A program made the position numbers and the translations under genes. Under the pieces are notes generated by a model that was given only the letters and a program-made list of their open reading frames with translations, did not search any database and was not told where the DNA came from. DNA of 33,936 bases from Globicatella sanguinis NBRC 15551 (GTDB lineage Bacteria > Bacillota > Bacilli > Lactobacillales > Aerococcaceae), in assembly GCF_001552295.1 (NCBI RefSeq), contig NZ_BCQX01000008.1, positions 1-33,936 of the forward strand, written 5' to 3'. Positions 15,822 through 24,463 of this stretch are shown piece by piece (position 1 is the stretch's first letter; every line of letters begins with the position of its first letter).

Positions 15822-15851
15822 GACGATTTGATTGATTTTATGAAGTGTTTA

Positions 15852-15871
15852 TGAAAATTAACTCATTTTCA
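15852..15871. promoter_or_regulatory. inverted repeat TGAAAAT-N6-ATTTTCA
   Basis: TGAAAAT (15852-15858) and ATTTTCA (15865-15871) form a 7-bp inverted repeat just downstream of dnaE. There is no T-run after it, so it is a poor terminator. It lies beside the cre-like site and could be a second operator. Confidence 0.3.
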
Positions 15872-15886
15872 CAAAAAGGTTGATTT

Positions 15887-15900
15887 TGTAAATGTTTACA
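15887..15900 (+). promoter_or_regulatory. catabolite response element-like (cre) site upstream of pfkA
   Basis: TGTAAATGTTTACA fits the CcpA consensus TGWNANCGNTNWCA at all positions except the central C (T here). Apart from the central TG it is a perfect palindrome. It lies about 43 bases upstream of the -35 of the pfkA promoter, a place where CcpA activates glycolytic operons such as las of Lactococcus. Confidence 0.55.
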
Positions 15901-15942
15901 TAAAAATAATTGTAAAATAAATCTTAATTTCTTGACAAATAC

Positions 15943-15971
15943 ATGACTTATATTAAAAAAAATGATACAAT
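15943..15971 (+). promoter_or_regulatory. pfkA-pyk promoter
   Basis: An extended -10, TGATACAAT (TACAAT at 15966-15971), with ATGACT at 15943-15948 as the -35 at exactly 17 bases. A TTGACA at 15932-15937 has no -10 at proper distance. Confidence 0.55.
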
Positions 15972-16026
15972 ACCCATGAAGAGTCGAGTTGTGATTCTTG
16001 ACAAAAAAATTGAGGTGAAGTTTTAT

Positions 16027-17001
16027 ATGAAACGTATTGCCGTTTTAACCAGTGGTGGCGATGCTCCAGGAATGAACGCAGCGATTCGTGCTGTTGTTGA
16101 ACAAGGTGCTCACCATGGCATTGAAGTGGTAGGAGTAAACTATGGCTTTAAAGGTTTGGTTGAAGGAAACTTTAGAGAATTGACTGTTGCATACTGTCAA
16201 GATAAGATTCGTCGAGGTGGGACTTTCTTATATTCAGCACGTTTCCCAGAGTTCAGAGAAAAAGAAAACCAGCTTAAAGCTATCGAACAAATGAAAGCTA
16301 ACGGTATCGAAGCTCTAGTAGCAATCGGAGGCGATGGTACTTTTACCGGAGCGTTACAATTACAAAAACATGGTTATCCAATTATCGGTATTCCTGGAAC
16401 GATTGACAATGATATTCCTGGAACGGAATACACGATTGGATTTGATTCTGCTGTTAATAACGCCTTAGATGAAATTGATAAAATATCTGATACAGCATCT
16501 TCTCATAACCGTACTTTTGTGGTGGAAGTAATGGGCCGTCATGCAGGAGATATTGCTGTATGGGCTGGGGTTGCAACGGGTGCTGATGCGATTGCGATTC
16601 CTGAAGCAGATTTTGATATGAAGGATATTGTAAGACGTGTCCACTCTGGTCGTGCGAATGGTAAAGATCATTCAATGATTATCTTAGCTGAAGGTGTAAT
16701 GGGTGTTGACGAATTTATCCATGGTTTCCAAAAAGTAGATCCTGGTATGGCAATTCGAGGTATTACTTTAGCCCACGTTCAACGTGGTGGTAGTCCAAGT
16801 GCTCGTGACCGTGTTTTTGCAACTTTAATGGGTGCACGTGCGGTTGACTGTTTAATTAATGGTGAAGCTGGTCTGTTTATGGGTGTGAAAGGTGAGCAAT
16901 TCGCTACATTCGATATTATCGAAACTTTAGAGAAAAAATCTCATGCTGTACGTCAAGATTTATACCAATTAAACCAAGATTTAACTGATAAAGCCAACTA
17001 A
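16027..17001 (+). CDS. pfkA: ATP-dependent 6-phosphofructokinase
   Basis: A 324-residue cytosolic enzyme that phosphorylates fructose 6-phosphate to the 1,6-bisphosphate, the committed step of glycolysis. The N-terminus KRIAVLTSGGDAPGMNAAIR is the ATP site, GGDGTFTGA (about residues 102-110) binds phosphates, and GIPGTIDNDIPGT carries the catalytic Asp near 127. MGRHAGDIA and HVQRGGSPSARDR complete the family pattern. ATG 16027 follows GAGGTG at 16012-16017; the longer frame from 15943 begins inside the promoter. pyk follows after 37 bases without a terminator, so they share a transcript, probably under CcpA control through the site at 15887. Confidence 0.97.
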   Translation: MKRIAVLTSGGDAPGMNAAIRAVVEQGAHHGIEVVGVNYGFKGLVEGNFRELTVAYCQDKIRRGGTFLYSARFPEFREKENQLKAIEQMKANGIEALVAIGGDGTFTGALQLQKHGYPIIGIPGTIDNDIPGTEYTIGFDSAVNNALDEIDKISDTASSHNRTFVVEVMGRHAGDIAVWAGVATGADAIAIPEADFDMKDIVRRVHSGRANGKDHSMIILAEGVMGVDEFIHGFQKVDPGMAIRGITLAHVQRGGSPSARDRVFATLMGARAVDCLINGEAGLFMGVKGEQFATFDIIETLEKKSHAVRQDLYQLNQDLTDKAN

Positions 17002-17038
17002 CATTATTTTGAAGTTCAATTAAAAGGAGAAAACATAG

Positions 17039-18799
17039 ATGAAAAAGACTAAAATTATTTGTACTTTAGGTCCAGCAACTAATACACAAGATAAAATGGA
17101 AGCATTAATAAATGCCGGTATGAACGTTGCTCGTTTTAACTTTTCACATGGTAACCATGAGGAACATTTAGAGCGTTTCAATGCTTTAAAAGCAGCGCGT
17201 GAAGCAACGGGTAAATTAAATACAGCAATCCTTTTAGATACTAAAGGACCAGAAATCCGTACAAATGACATGGAAAACAATGGCGTCGAATTAGTCCGTG
17301 GAAATACTATCCGTATTTCAATGACAGAAGTATTAGGAAATGCTGAAAAATTCTCAGTTACTTATGCTGATTTAATCAATGATGTAGCTCCTGGTAATCA
17401 TATTTTATTAGATGATGGTTTAGTTGATTTATTAGTTACAGAAATCGACCATGAAAATGGTGAAATTGTAACCAAAATTGAAAATACTGGTGTTTTAAAA
17501 TCTAAAAAAGGTGTTAACGTACCAAATGTTTCCGTTAATTTACCTGGTATTACCGATAAAGATGAATCAGATATTCGTTTTGGTGTACAAAACGGAATTG
17601 ACTTTATTGCAGCTTCTTTCGTACGTCGTGCAAGTGACGTTATGGAAATCCGTGCAATTTTAGAAGAAGAAGGCGACTCAAAAGTTAAAATCATTTCTAA
17701 AATTGAAAACCAAGAAGGTGTAGATAACATCGAAGAAATCTTAGCTGTTTCTGATGGTATCATGGTTGCACGTGGTGACTTAGGGGTAGAAATCCCAACT
17801 CATGAAGTGCCAATCGTTCAAAAATATATTATTAAAAAATGTAACGAAGCAGGTAAACCAGTTGTAACAGCTACTCAAATGTTAGACTCAATGCAACGTA
17901 ACCCACGTCCAACTCGTGCAGAAGCAGGGGACGTAGCAAATGCTATCTTTGATGGTACTGATGCGGTAATGTTATCTGGTGAAACAGCAGCAGGTGACTT
18001 CCCAGTTGAAGCAGTTACCACAATGGCTGATATTTGTGTTCGTACAGAAGCAGCGTTAGAAGGTCAAGATGCTTTTGCTTTAAAACGTTACGATCAATCA
18101 GACATGACCGAAGCCATTGGACAAGCAGTTGGTCATACAGCGCGTAATTTAGGTATTGAAATTATTGTAGCAGCAACTTCTTCAGGTCATACAGCTCAAA
18201 TGATTTCTAAATATCGTCCAAATGCCACTATCGTAGCAGCTACATTTGATGAACAAACAGCTCGTCGCTTATCAATTACTTGGGGTGTTAATGCACACGT
18301 GATTGAACGTCCTGCTTCAACGGATGAAATGTTCGATAATGCAACAGCTTTAGTTCAAGAAAAAGACTATGTTTCAGAAGGTGACTTAATCCTTATCACA
18401 GCAGGTGTACCGGTAGGTGAATCTGGAACAACTAACTTAATGAAAATTCAAGTTATTGGAACTCAATTAGCTAAAGGTGAAGGTGTTGGTAATGGACACT
18501 TTATTGGTAAAGCAATTTTAGCAGAAGATGCAGAAACAGCTAACAAAAATGCTGTCATCGGATCAGTGTTAGTTGCTCGCACAACCGATAAAGACTATGC
18601 ACCAGCATTAGAAAAAGTTGGCGCAATTATTACTGAAGAAGGCGGAATCACTTCCCACGCAGCTATTATGGGGATTGAACGTGGTATTCCAGTAATTGTC
18701 TCAGCTAAAGAAGCTTTAGACAAAATTGCTAATGGTGAATTAATTACTGTAGATGCTCGTCGTGGCGTTATCTACCGTGGTGCTACCATTAGTATCTAA
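17039..18799 (+). CDS. pyk: pyruvate kinase with extra C-terminal PEP-utiliser domain
   Basis: A 586-residue enzyme that turns phosphoenolpyruvate and ADP into pyruvate and ATP. KTKIICTLGPATNTQDKM at the start, the MARGDLGVEIP segment, and VTATQMLDSMQRNPRPTRAE (substrate and metal region) are diagnostic. The last 110 or so residues form the additional domain found in Bacillus-type enzymes, with TSHAAIMG and the His at residue 540 where PEP-utilising enzymes carry their phospho-histidine; its role in pyruvate kinase is not settled. AAAAGGAGA lies about 8 bases upstream. It is second in the pfkA-pyk operon, closed by the terminator at 18863. Codon use is strongly biased, as for a highly expressed gene. 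Confidence 0.97.
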   Translation: MKKTKIICTLGPATNTQDKMEALINAGMNVARFNFSHGNHEEHLERFNALKAAREATGKLNTAILLDTKGPEIRTNDMENNGVELVRGNTIRISMTEVLGNAEKFSVTYADLINDVAPGNHILLDDGLVDLLVTEIDHENGEIVTKIENTGVLKSKKGVNVPNVSVNLPGITDKDESDIRFGVQNGIDFIAASFVRRASDVMEIRAILEEEGDSKVKIISKIENQEGVDNIEEILAVSDGIMVARGDLGVEIPTHEVPIVQKYIIKKCNEAGKPVVTATQMLDSMQRNPRPTRAEAGDVANAIFDGTDAVMLSGETAAGDFPVEAVTTMADICVRTEAALEGQDAFALKRYDQSDMTEAIGQAVGHTARNLGIEIIVAATSSGHTAQMISKYRPNATIVAATFDEQTARRLSITWGVNAHVIERPASTDEMFDNATALVQEKDYVSEGDLILITAGVPVGESGTTNLMKIQVIGTQLAKGEGVGNGHFIGKAILAEDAETANKNAVIGSVLVARTTDKDYAPALEKVGAIITEEGGITSHAAIMGIERGIPVIVSAKEALDKIANGELITVDARRGVIYRGATISI

Positions 18800-18862
18800 T
18801 TTAATTAAATATACATAGTGAGTCATCAGAACGATTGGGTTCTGAACTCTGCTTGAATAATT

Positions 18863-18890
18863 AGCTCGAACTTCGGTTCGGGCTATTTTT
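18863..18890 (+). terminator. terminator after pyk
   Basis: AGCTCGAAC (18863-18871) and GTTCGGGCT (18876-18884) close a stable TTCG tetraloop, followed by ATTTTT. One G-T pair is in the stem. A strong intrinsic terminator. Confidence 0.9.
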
Positions 18891-18940
18891 CATGTGCGCC
18901 CAGCATGGGCGTTAACTTGGCAATTTCACTCAGATTAATG

Positions 18941-19206
18941 CTCATTAATAAAAAGCGCAGTGGTTGAGTGGTATCAAATGGCATCTAAACGTAGCTGACA
19001 ATAATCTTAAAATTATTGTGCGTTAATTAAAACGGTAGTGGTTGAGTGGTGTCAAACGGCGTCTTAATGACTTGTTTGAGACCTACTCAACTATGCGGGG
19101 GTAAACAGACGAAGCGATAATTATTTCATTTTATACATCTGGTCCACTCCCAACTGTGCGGGTGGACAGACGAATATAAAATCATTTGAGTTCTATTTCT
19201 TGCCTA
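18941..19206 (+). repeat. composite intergenic hairpin repeat cluster (R3)
   Basis: The full unit at about 19015-19151 aligns with 6923-7058. Its first hairpin (19041-19091) is long: GTTGAGT-GGTGTCAAAC pairs with GTTTGAGACCTACTCAAC, with one bulge and one mismatch. Its second hairpin (about 19099-19151) is decayed on the left arm. A 5' fragment of another unit precedes it (18941-18991, with GCAGTGGTTGAGTGG), and a further copy of the second hairpin follows (19160-19206, starting GGGTGGACAGACGAA). This is a partly tandem array. Confidence 0.75.
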
Positions 19207-19347
19207 ATCCTATTTTTAACCACTAAACCAATAATAAGGACAACCAAATGAATGTTTATAACAATCTATGAATCAATAAAGACAACAATTTGTTAGTTAA
19301 GTCAATCGCTGGAGCAATAATTTCAGATATAAATCAAGTCCTATTTA

Positions 19348-19356
19348 TGGTACAAT
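19348..19356 (+). promoter_or_regulatory. ylqF operon promoter (extended -10)
   Basis: TGGTACAAT, with TACAAT at 19351-19356, is an extended -10. No good -35 is seen at 16-18 bases. It lies 31 bases before the GTG start. Confidence 0.45.
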
Positions 19357-19387
19357 CGATGAGAATAATTGTAGAAAGGATGATAAT

Positions 19388-20257
19388 GTGACTTCGAGTA
19401 ATATTCAATGGTTTCCGGGTCATATGGCGAAAGCTAGACGAGAAGCAAATGAAAAATTAAACTTAGTTGATATTGTGATTGAATTGGTCGATGCACGCAT
19501 TCCTGAATCGAGTCGCAATCCAATGATTGATGAGATTGTCGGTCAAAAACCGCGTGTACTAGTCTTAAATAAGGCTGATTTAGCAGATAAACGAATGACA
19601 CAACAATGGATTGATTATTATCAAGATATAGGTTTCCCTGCTGTAGCGATTGATGCACAGCATAATGTGGGGTTAAAACAGTTAATGAAGATTTGTAATG
19701 AAATCATGCAACCATATTTTGAAAAGCAAAAAGCCAAAGGAGTTAAACCACGTGCAATTCGTTTAATGATTTTAGGGATTCCTAACGTAGGTAAATCGAC
19801 TTTAATCAATCGTTTTGTTGGTAAAAATCAAGCGATTACCGGTAATAAACCAGGCGTTACAAAAGCACAACGGTGGCTAAAGATGGGGAAAGATTTTGAA
19901 TTATTAGATACGCCCGGGATTTTATGGCCTAAATTTGAGGATCCTGTAGTCGGTCAAAAATTAGCGATTACCGGTGCTATTAAAGATCAATTACTGCATA
20001 TGGATGATATTGCGTTAGCTTTGATTGATATTATCCGCAATCGTTATGCCAATATTTTAATTGAACGTTATAAATTAACTGATGAACAAGTACAAGCTGA
20101 AACGAGCGTTAATCTTTTAATCGCAATGACAGAAAAAATGGGGTTGAAAGAAGATTATATGACGGCAGCGGAACGTTTTATTTTCGATTATCGTCAAAAT
20201 AAATTAGGGTCATTAACATTGGACACACCGTATCATGAGGTGTCATTTGATGACTAA
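19388..20257 (+). CDS. ylqF: ribosome biogenesis GTPase YlqF/RbgA
   Basis: A 289-residue GTPase needed for late assembly of the 50S ribosomal subunit. Its G motifs are circularly permuted: NKAD (G4) at about residue 61 comes first, then GIPNVGKST (G1) from residue 130, and DTPG (G3) from residue 174. IQWFPGHMAKARR at the N-terminus is the family hallmark. The C-terminal helical part contacts rRNA. The start is GTG at 19388, 7 bases after AAAGGA; the ATG at 19386 is in another frame. The last codons overlap rnhB by 8 bases. The order ylqF-rnhB-dprA-topA is conserved across Firmicutes. Confidence 0.95.
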   Translation: MTSSNIQWFPGHMAKARREANEKLNLVDIVIELVDARIPESSRNPMIDEIVGQKPRVLVLNKADLADKRMTQQWIDYYQDIGFPAVAIDAQHNVGLKQLMKICNEIMQPYFEKQKAKGVKPRAIRLMILGIPNVGKSTLINRFVGKNQAITGNKPGVTKAQRWLKMGKDFELLDTPGILWPKFEDPVVGQKLAITGAIKDQLLHMDDIALALIDIIRNRYANILIERYKLTDEQVQAETSVNLLIAMTEKMGLKEDYMTAAERFIFDYRQNKLGSLTLDTPYHEVSFDD

Positions 20258-21038
20258 TTTCTTATCCATTCAAGTAATTAAAGAATTAATCGATTCATTT
20301 CAAACAATGGAAGAATTGCAGGCGACTGATTTATTAAAAGATGAGCGTAAAGGTGTGCAAAAATTAATTCAACAGTTTGAAAAACGTTTAACACGAGAAG
20401 CATTAGTTAAAGAAGAACATTTACAACGTTTGAGTATTGAAAATAAACTTAGAACACAAGGATTTCAATATATTGCCGGCATTGATGAAGTGGGGCGGGG
20501 ACCTTTAGCTGGGCCAGTTGTGACAGCGGCTGTTATTTTACCAGAAGATTGTGATGCCTTAATGGGTGTGAATGATTCTAAACAGTTAAGTCATGAAAAA
20601 CGAGCTTATTTTGTTGACTTAATCAAGGCAACGGCTTTAGCTTATTCTATCACGGTAACGTCTGTTGCAGAAATCGATCAGTTTAATATTTATGAAGCCA
20701 CTAGACGTTCAATGTTGGAATCAGTTCAAAAACTAACGTTACAACCAGATTTTTTATTACTAGATGCTATGAAAATTGATTCGCCTTTACCACAAGAATC
20801 TATCATAAAAGGGGATCAACGTTCTTTGTCGATAGCAGCTGCGAGTATTTTAGCTAAGGAATATCGTGATCAGTTAATGATAGATTATGGTAAAGAGTAT
20901 CCAGAATTTGGTTTTGAAAAACATATGGGATATGGTACCAAATTACATTTGGCAGCTTTGGCTGAATTTGGTTATACCCCTATCCACCGTCAATCATTTT
21001 CACCTGTAGCTCAAACGCTTAAAATTTATAAAAAATGA
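20250..21038 (+). CDS. rnhB: ribonuclease HII
   Basis: A 262-residue endonuclease that cuts RNA in RNA-DNA hybrids and at single ribonucleotides in DNA. GIDEVGRGPLAGPVV carries the catalytic Asp79 and Glu80, VNDSKQLS and LLLDAMKI hold further acidic residues, and SILAKEYRD and GYGTKLHL follow. The N-terminal 70 residues are the helical extension usual in Gram-positive RNase HII. ATG 20250 is chosen since GAGGTG (20237-20242) is 7 bases upstream; an in-frame ATG at 20235 precedes that site. It overlaps the end of ylqF by 8 bases and is translationally coupled to it. Confidence 0.95.
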   Translation: MTNFLSIQVIKELIDSFQTMEELQATDLLKDERKGVQKLIQQFEKRLTREALVKEEHLQRLSIENKLRTQGFQYIAGIDEVGRGPLAGPVVTAAVILPEDCDALMGVNDSKQLSHEKRAYFVDLIKATALAYSITVTSVAEIDQFNIYEATRRSMLESVQKLTLQPDFLLLDAMKIDSPLPQESIIKGDQRSLSIAAASILAKEYRDQLMIDYGKEYPEFGFEKHMGYGTKLHLAALAEFGYTPIHRQSFSPVAQTLKIYKK

Positions 21039-21084
21039 TTCTATTCATCCATGCGTATTTACTTATTAAGGAGAGTGAATACAC

Positions 21085-21984
21085 ATGGATTTATCTATTA
21101 AAGAGCAAATGATTGGGTTGATATATTCAGGGGTTAATTATCGATCACAAAAATGCTACTTGTCTTATTTATTTCAAGAACACTTACAACAAGAAGCTTT
21201 ACCAATAAAAGAGATTTATCAAATTATTAAAATGTTACGGCTTAATCACCAATTCACGGATCAAAAAGTGATTGATTGGCAAGTGGCTGAATTGGCATAT
21301 TTCAAACAATTAGCAAAATCGACGATTATTTTTGGTGAAGCTCACTATCCACCTCTGTGGTATCAATTGGCGCAACCACCTTTATTGCTCTTTTATCAAG
21401 GGGATTTATCTTGTTTAAATCGTCCTTTGGTGTCAATCGTAGGTTCACGGCAGACCACGGAATATGGTCGAATGATGACGGAGTCATTAGTAGCTGCTTT
21501 TGCCAAAGAAGGTTGGGGTGTAGTTTCGGGCTTGGCGCGTGGTATCGATCGGATTGTGCATGAGACAGCGTTAGCTTATCATTCACGAAGCACTGTAGCC
21601 TTGATTGCTAGTGGTCTTAATCGCACCTATCCGCGTGAACACCAGGAGCTTCAACAAAACTTAGCCAAAAATCATTTAGTGATTTCAGAATACTTACCGG
21701 ATAGTCCGCCTTTAAAGCATCATTTTATTATGCGCAATCGGTTAATAGCGGGGATTTCACCGGTCACTTGTGTGATGGAAGCAGCCCAAAAGAGCGGAAG
21801 TTTAATCACTGCTAATTATGCTTTGCAGTGTAATCGTGAAGTATTTGCTTTACCGGGGCGCGTGATTGATAAGCACTCTCAAGGCTGCAATCAATTAATT
21901 GCCAGTGGAGCGTATCCTATTTTAAATGTCTCGGAAACAGTGGCTGACATTCGCCAATTATTTAAAAATCAACATTATTTTTAA
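21085..21984 (+). CDS. dprA: DNA processing protein DprA (Smf)
   Basis: A 299-residue protein that binds incoming single-stranded DNA during transformation and loads RecA. The extended Rossmann fold is visible: VSIVGSRQTTEYG (about residues 114-126), VVSGLARGIDRIVHETAL, VALIASGLNRTYP and EAAQKSGSLITANYAL, with phosphate-binding glycines. AAGGAGAG lies 11 bases before the ATG. No other competence genes are nearby, but its place in ylqF-rnhB-dprA-topA is standard, so its presence alone does not prove natural competence. Confidence 0.93.
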   Translation: MDLSIKEQMIGLIYSGVNYRSQKCYLSYLFQEHLQQEALPIKEIYQIIKMLRLNHQFTDQKVIDWQVAELAYFKQLAKSTIIFGEAHYPPLWYQLAQPPLLLFYQGDLSCLNRPLVSIVGSRQTTEYGRMMTESLVAAFAKEGWGVVSGLARGIDRIVHETALAYHSRSTVALIASGLNRTYPREHQELQQNLAKNHLVISEYLPDSPPLKHHFIMRNRLIAGISPVTCVMEAAQKSGSLITANYALQCNREVFALPGRVIDKHSQGCNQLIASGAYPILNVSETVADIRQLFKNQHYF

Positions 21985-21993
21985 TATTTATAT

Positions 21994-22020
21994 TTGACAA
22001 CCTGTCTTCTTTCCTATAAT
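21994..22020 (+). promoter_or_regulatory. topA promoter
   Basis: TTGACA (21994-21999), a 15-base spacer and a perfect TATAAT (22015-22020), about 98 bases before topA. A second TATAAT at 22068-22073 lacks a clear -35. A small hairpin AGTCA/TGACT lies in the leader. Confidence 0.6.
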
Positions 22021-22117
22021 ATGGTTAACGATTTGAATTAAAAAAATAACGAGTCAGTTTTTGACTATATAATAGAAGGAAAAATTCAAAAAGATTGAAA
22101 GAAAGGCAGGTGCGATA

Positions 22118-24178
22118 ATGTCTACCTATAAAAATCTAGTCATTGTCGAGTCGCCAACAAAAGCGAAAACTATTGATCGCTATCTTGGAAAAAATTATAA
22201 AGTTGTTGCCAGTAAAGGGCATTTACGTGATCTACCTAAAAGTAAAATGGGAGTCGATATCGAAAATAATTTCGAACCTCATTATATTAGTATTAGGGGA
22301 CGCGGCGACACGATTAAAGAATTAAGAAAATTGGCGAAAAACTCTGAAAAAGTTTTTCTTGCAGCCGACCCGGACCGTGAAGGTGAAGCTATTGCATGGC
22401 ATTTATGCCACTTATTAAATTTAGATTTAGATGCAGAAAATCGAGTGGTCTTTAACGAAATTACTAAAGATACTGTTAAGGAAGCATTCAAAACGCCACG
22501 TAAAATAAATCAAGACTTAGTAGATGCACAACAAGCACGTCGTATTTTAGACCGTGTAGTAGGGTATTCTATTTCACCTTTATTATGGAAGAAAATTAAA
22601 GGCGGTCTATCAGCTGGACGTGTACAATCAGCTACTCTAAAAATTATTATCGATCGTGAAAAAGAAATTCGTAATTTCAAACCTGAAGAGTATTGGAAAA
22701 TTCCAGCAAAATTTAGTAAAGGTCGTCAAAAATTTGAAGCAGAATTTTACGGTATGGATGGTAAGAAGATGGATTTACCAGATGAAACCGCTGTTCAACA
22801 GGTGATGAAACGTTTGGATGAAAAAGCACCTTTCAATGTCACCAATATCGAAGAGAAAGAACGTTTACGTAAATCTTCACCACCCTTTACTACCAGTACC
22901 TTACAACAGGAAGCATCTAATCGATTGAATTTTAGAACCAGTAAAACAATGATGGTTGCACAACAATTGTATGAAGGGATTACGATTGGACGCCAAACTG
23001 TTGGTTTGATTACTTATATGCGTACCGATTCAACGCGTATCGCACCTTCTGCACAGTCTGCTGCATATGAATTTATTCGTGAGAATTATGGTCCACAATA
23101 TAATGGTAAATCTAGAGCAACTAAAAACAGTAGCGGAGCCCAAGATGCCCATGAAGCCATTCGACCATCCAATCCAGCAATGACCCCGGACAGCATTAGT
23201 GATTCGTTGACTAAAGATCAACTGAGATTGTATTCACTTATTTGGGCACGTTTTATGGCGAGTCAAATGGCTGATGCAGTGTATGATACTATTCGTTGTG
23301 ATATTGATCAAAACCAAGTTCAATTTAGAGCATCAGGATCACGCATCAAATTTGATGGATTCTTAAAAGTTTATCCAAGTAAAGCGAAAGACAATTACTT
23401 ACCAGAATTAACTGTCGGTGACGAAGTAAAAGCTGTTGAGTTAGAACCTAAACAACATTTTACTCAACCTCCAGCACGTTATAATGAAGCAAGTTTAATT
23501 AAGACTTTAGAAGAAAAAGGCATTGGTCGTCCGTCAACTTATTCACCTACAATCGAAACATTACGCAAGCGTTACTATGTTAAGATGGTTGCGAAACGCT
23601 TTGAACCAACCGAATTGGGTGAGATTGTCAATGATGTGATGTCAGAGTTCTTCCCACAGATAGTCGACACAGACTTTACTGCCGAAATGGAACACGAACT
23701 TGATTCAATTGAAGAAGGTAAAGAACAATGGGTCAATGTATTAAGTAAGTTCTATGGTGATTTTGAAACGGATTTAACGAAAGCCGAGTCAAAAATCGAA
23801 AAGATTGAAATCAAAGACGAACCAGCAGGGTATGATTGTCCGGAATGTGGAAATCCAATGGTCGTTAAAATTGGTCGTTATGGTAAATTCCATGCGTGTA
23901 GTAACTTCCCAGATTGTCATCATACCGAAGCCATCGTGAAGAAAGTTGGGGTAAAATGTCCTCTTTGTCACGAAGGTGAAATTATTGAGCGACAATCGAA
24001 GAAAAATCGTATCTTCTATGGATGCGACCGTTATCCTGCTTGTGAGTTTGTCTCTTGGGACAAACCAATTGCACGTAACTGTCCAAAATGTGACCACTAC
24101 CTTGTAGAAAAAACGACTCGTAAAGGTCGCGAAGTAAAATGTAGTAACTGTGATTACCAAGAAGAGGTAGAATCATAA
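22118..24178 (+). CDS. topA: DNA topoisomerase I
   Basis: A 686-residue type IA topoisomerase that relaxes negative supercoils. A TOPRIM domain lies at the start ([33 protein letters not shown]). The active-site tyrosine is Tyr300 in [10 protein letters not shown]. The C-terminus carries three zinc-ribbon-like modules: CPEC...C...C, CPLC...C...C and CPKC...C..C, from about residue 570 on. The ATG has AAGGCAGGTG upstream. It has its own promoter but also lies in the conserved ylqF-rnhB-dprA-topA cluster. A strong terminator follows at once, shared with the convergent araC-family gene. Confidence 0.97.
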   Translation: MSTYKNLVIVESPTKAKTIDRYLGKNYKVVASKGHLRDLPKSKMGVDIENNFEPHYISIRGRGDTIKELRKLAKNSEKVFLAADPDREGEAIAWHLCHLLNLDLDAENRVVFNEITKDTVKEAFKTPRKINQDLVDAQQARRILDRVVGYSISPLLWKKIKGGLSAGRVQSATLKIIIDREKEIRNFKPEEYWKIPAKFSKGRQKFEAEFYGMDGKKMDLPDETAVQQVMKRLDEKAPFNVTNIEEKERLRKSSPPFTTSTLQQEASNRLNFRTSKTMMVAQQLYEGITIGRQTVGLITYMRTDSTRIAPSAQSAAYEFIRENYGPQYNGKSRATKNSSGAQDAHEAIRPSNPAMTPDSISDSLTKDQLRLYSLIWARFMASQMADAVYDTIRCDIDQNQVQFRASGSRIKFDGFLKVYPSKAKDNYLPELTVGDEVKAVELEPKQHFTQPPARYNEASLIKTLEEKGIGRPSTYSPTIETLRKRYYVKMVAKRFEPTELGEIVNDVMSEFFPQIVDTDFTAEMEHELDSIEEGKEQWVNVLSKFYGDFETDLTKAESKIEKIEIKDEPAGYDCPECGNPMVVKIGRYGKFHACSNFPDCHHTEAIVKKVGVKCPLCHEGEIIERQSKKNRIFYGCDRYPACEFVSWDKPIARNCPKCDHYLVEKTTRKGREVKCSNCDYQEEVES

Positions 24179-24186
24179 TATTAATC

Positions 24187-24239
24187 AAAAAAGCAGTCAA
24201 GCAAATGGAAAATTAATCCATTGGCAGACTGCTTTTTTA
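24187..24239. terminator. bidirectional terminator between topA and the AraC-family gene
   Basis: AAGCAGTC (24191-24198) pairs with GACTGCTT (24227-24234), and CAAATGGA pairs with TCCATTG inside. T-runs stand on both sides (AAAAAA at 24187-24192 and TTTTTT at 24233-24238), so it can stop transcripts from both directions. The stretch 24240-24463 shows nothing further of note. Confidence 0.85.
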
Positions 24240-24463
24240 TGCTATAAAAGGAGTCAAATAACAAACTTGTATTATAGAAAATTAATTTTTTGTTCTTAAA
24301 TGAGAATATTTGAAAAACAACGCACCTGTTATTTAAATGTTATCTTTGTATCATTAATAATAGCTAGGTTATCGCCATTATTTCATTTATAAAGTGATAG
24401 TTTAAGTCAACTATTCGGTCAATGCTTTTTAACTATAATAATCATATGTAACAAATAATGATA

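Larger units (their letters stand above)
18800..19387. other. 588-base gap after pyk: terminator, repeat cluster, promoter
   Basis: No gene is seen. The gap contains the pyk terminator (18863-18890), the R3 repeat cluster (18941-19206), an AT-rich stretch without features, and the ylqF promoter. Confidence 0.6.

Noticed and set aside
15932-15937. TTGACA as the -35 of pfkA
   Set aside because: TATATT at 15949 is only 11 bases away and nothing better lies at 16-18 bases; the extended -10 at 15963-15971 pairs with ATGACT.
23789-24160. Minus-strand frame of 123 codons within topA
   Set aside because: It is a shadow of the zinc-ribbon region of topA, with no start signals.
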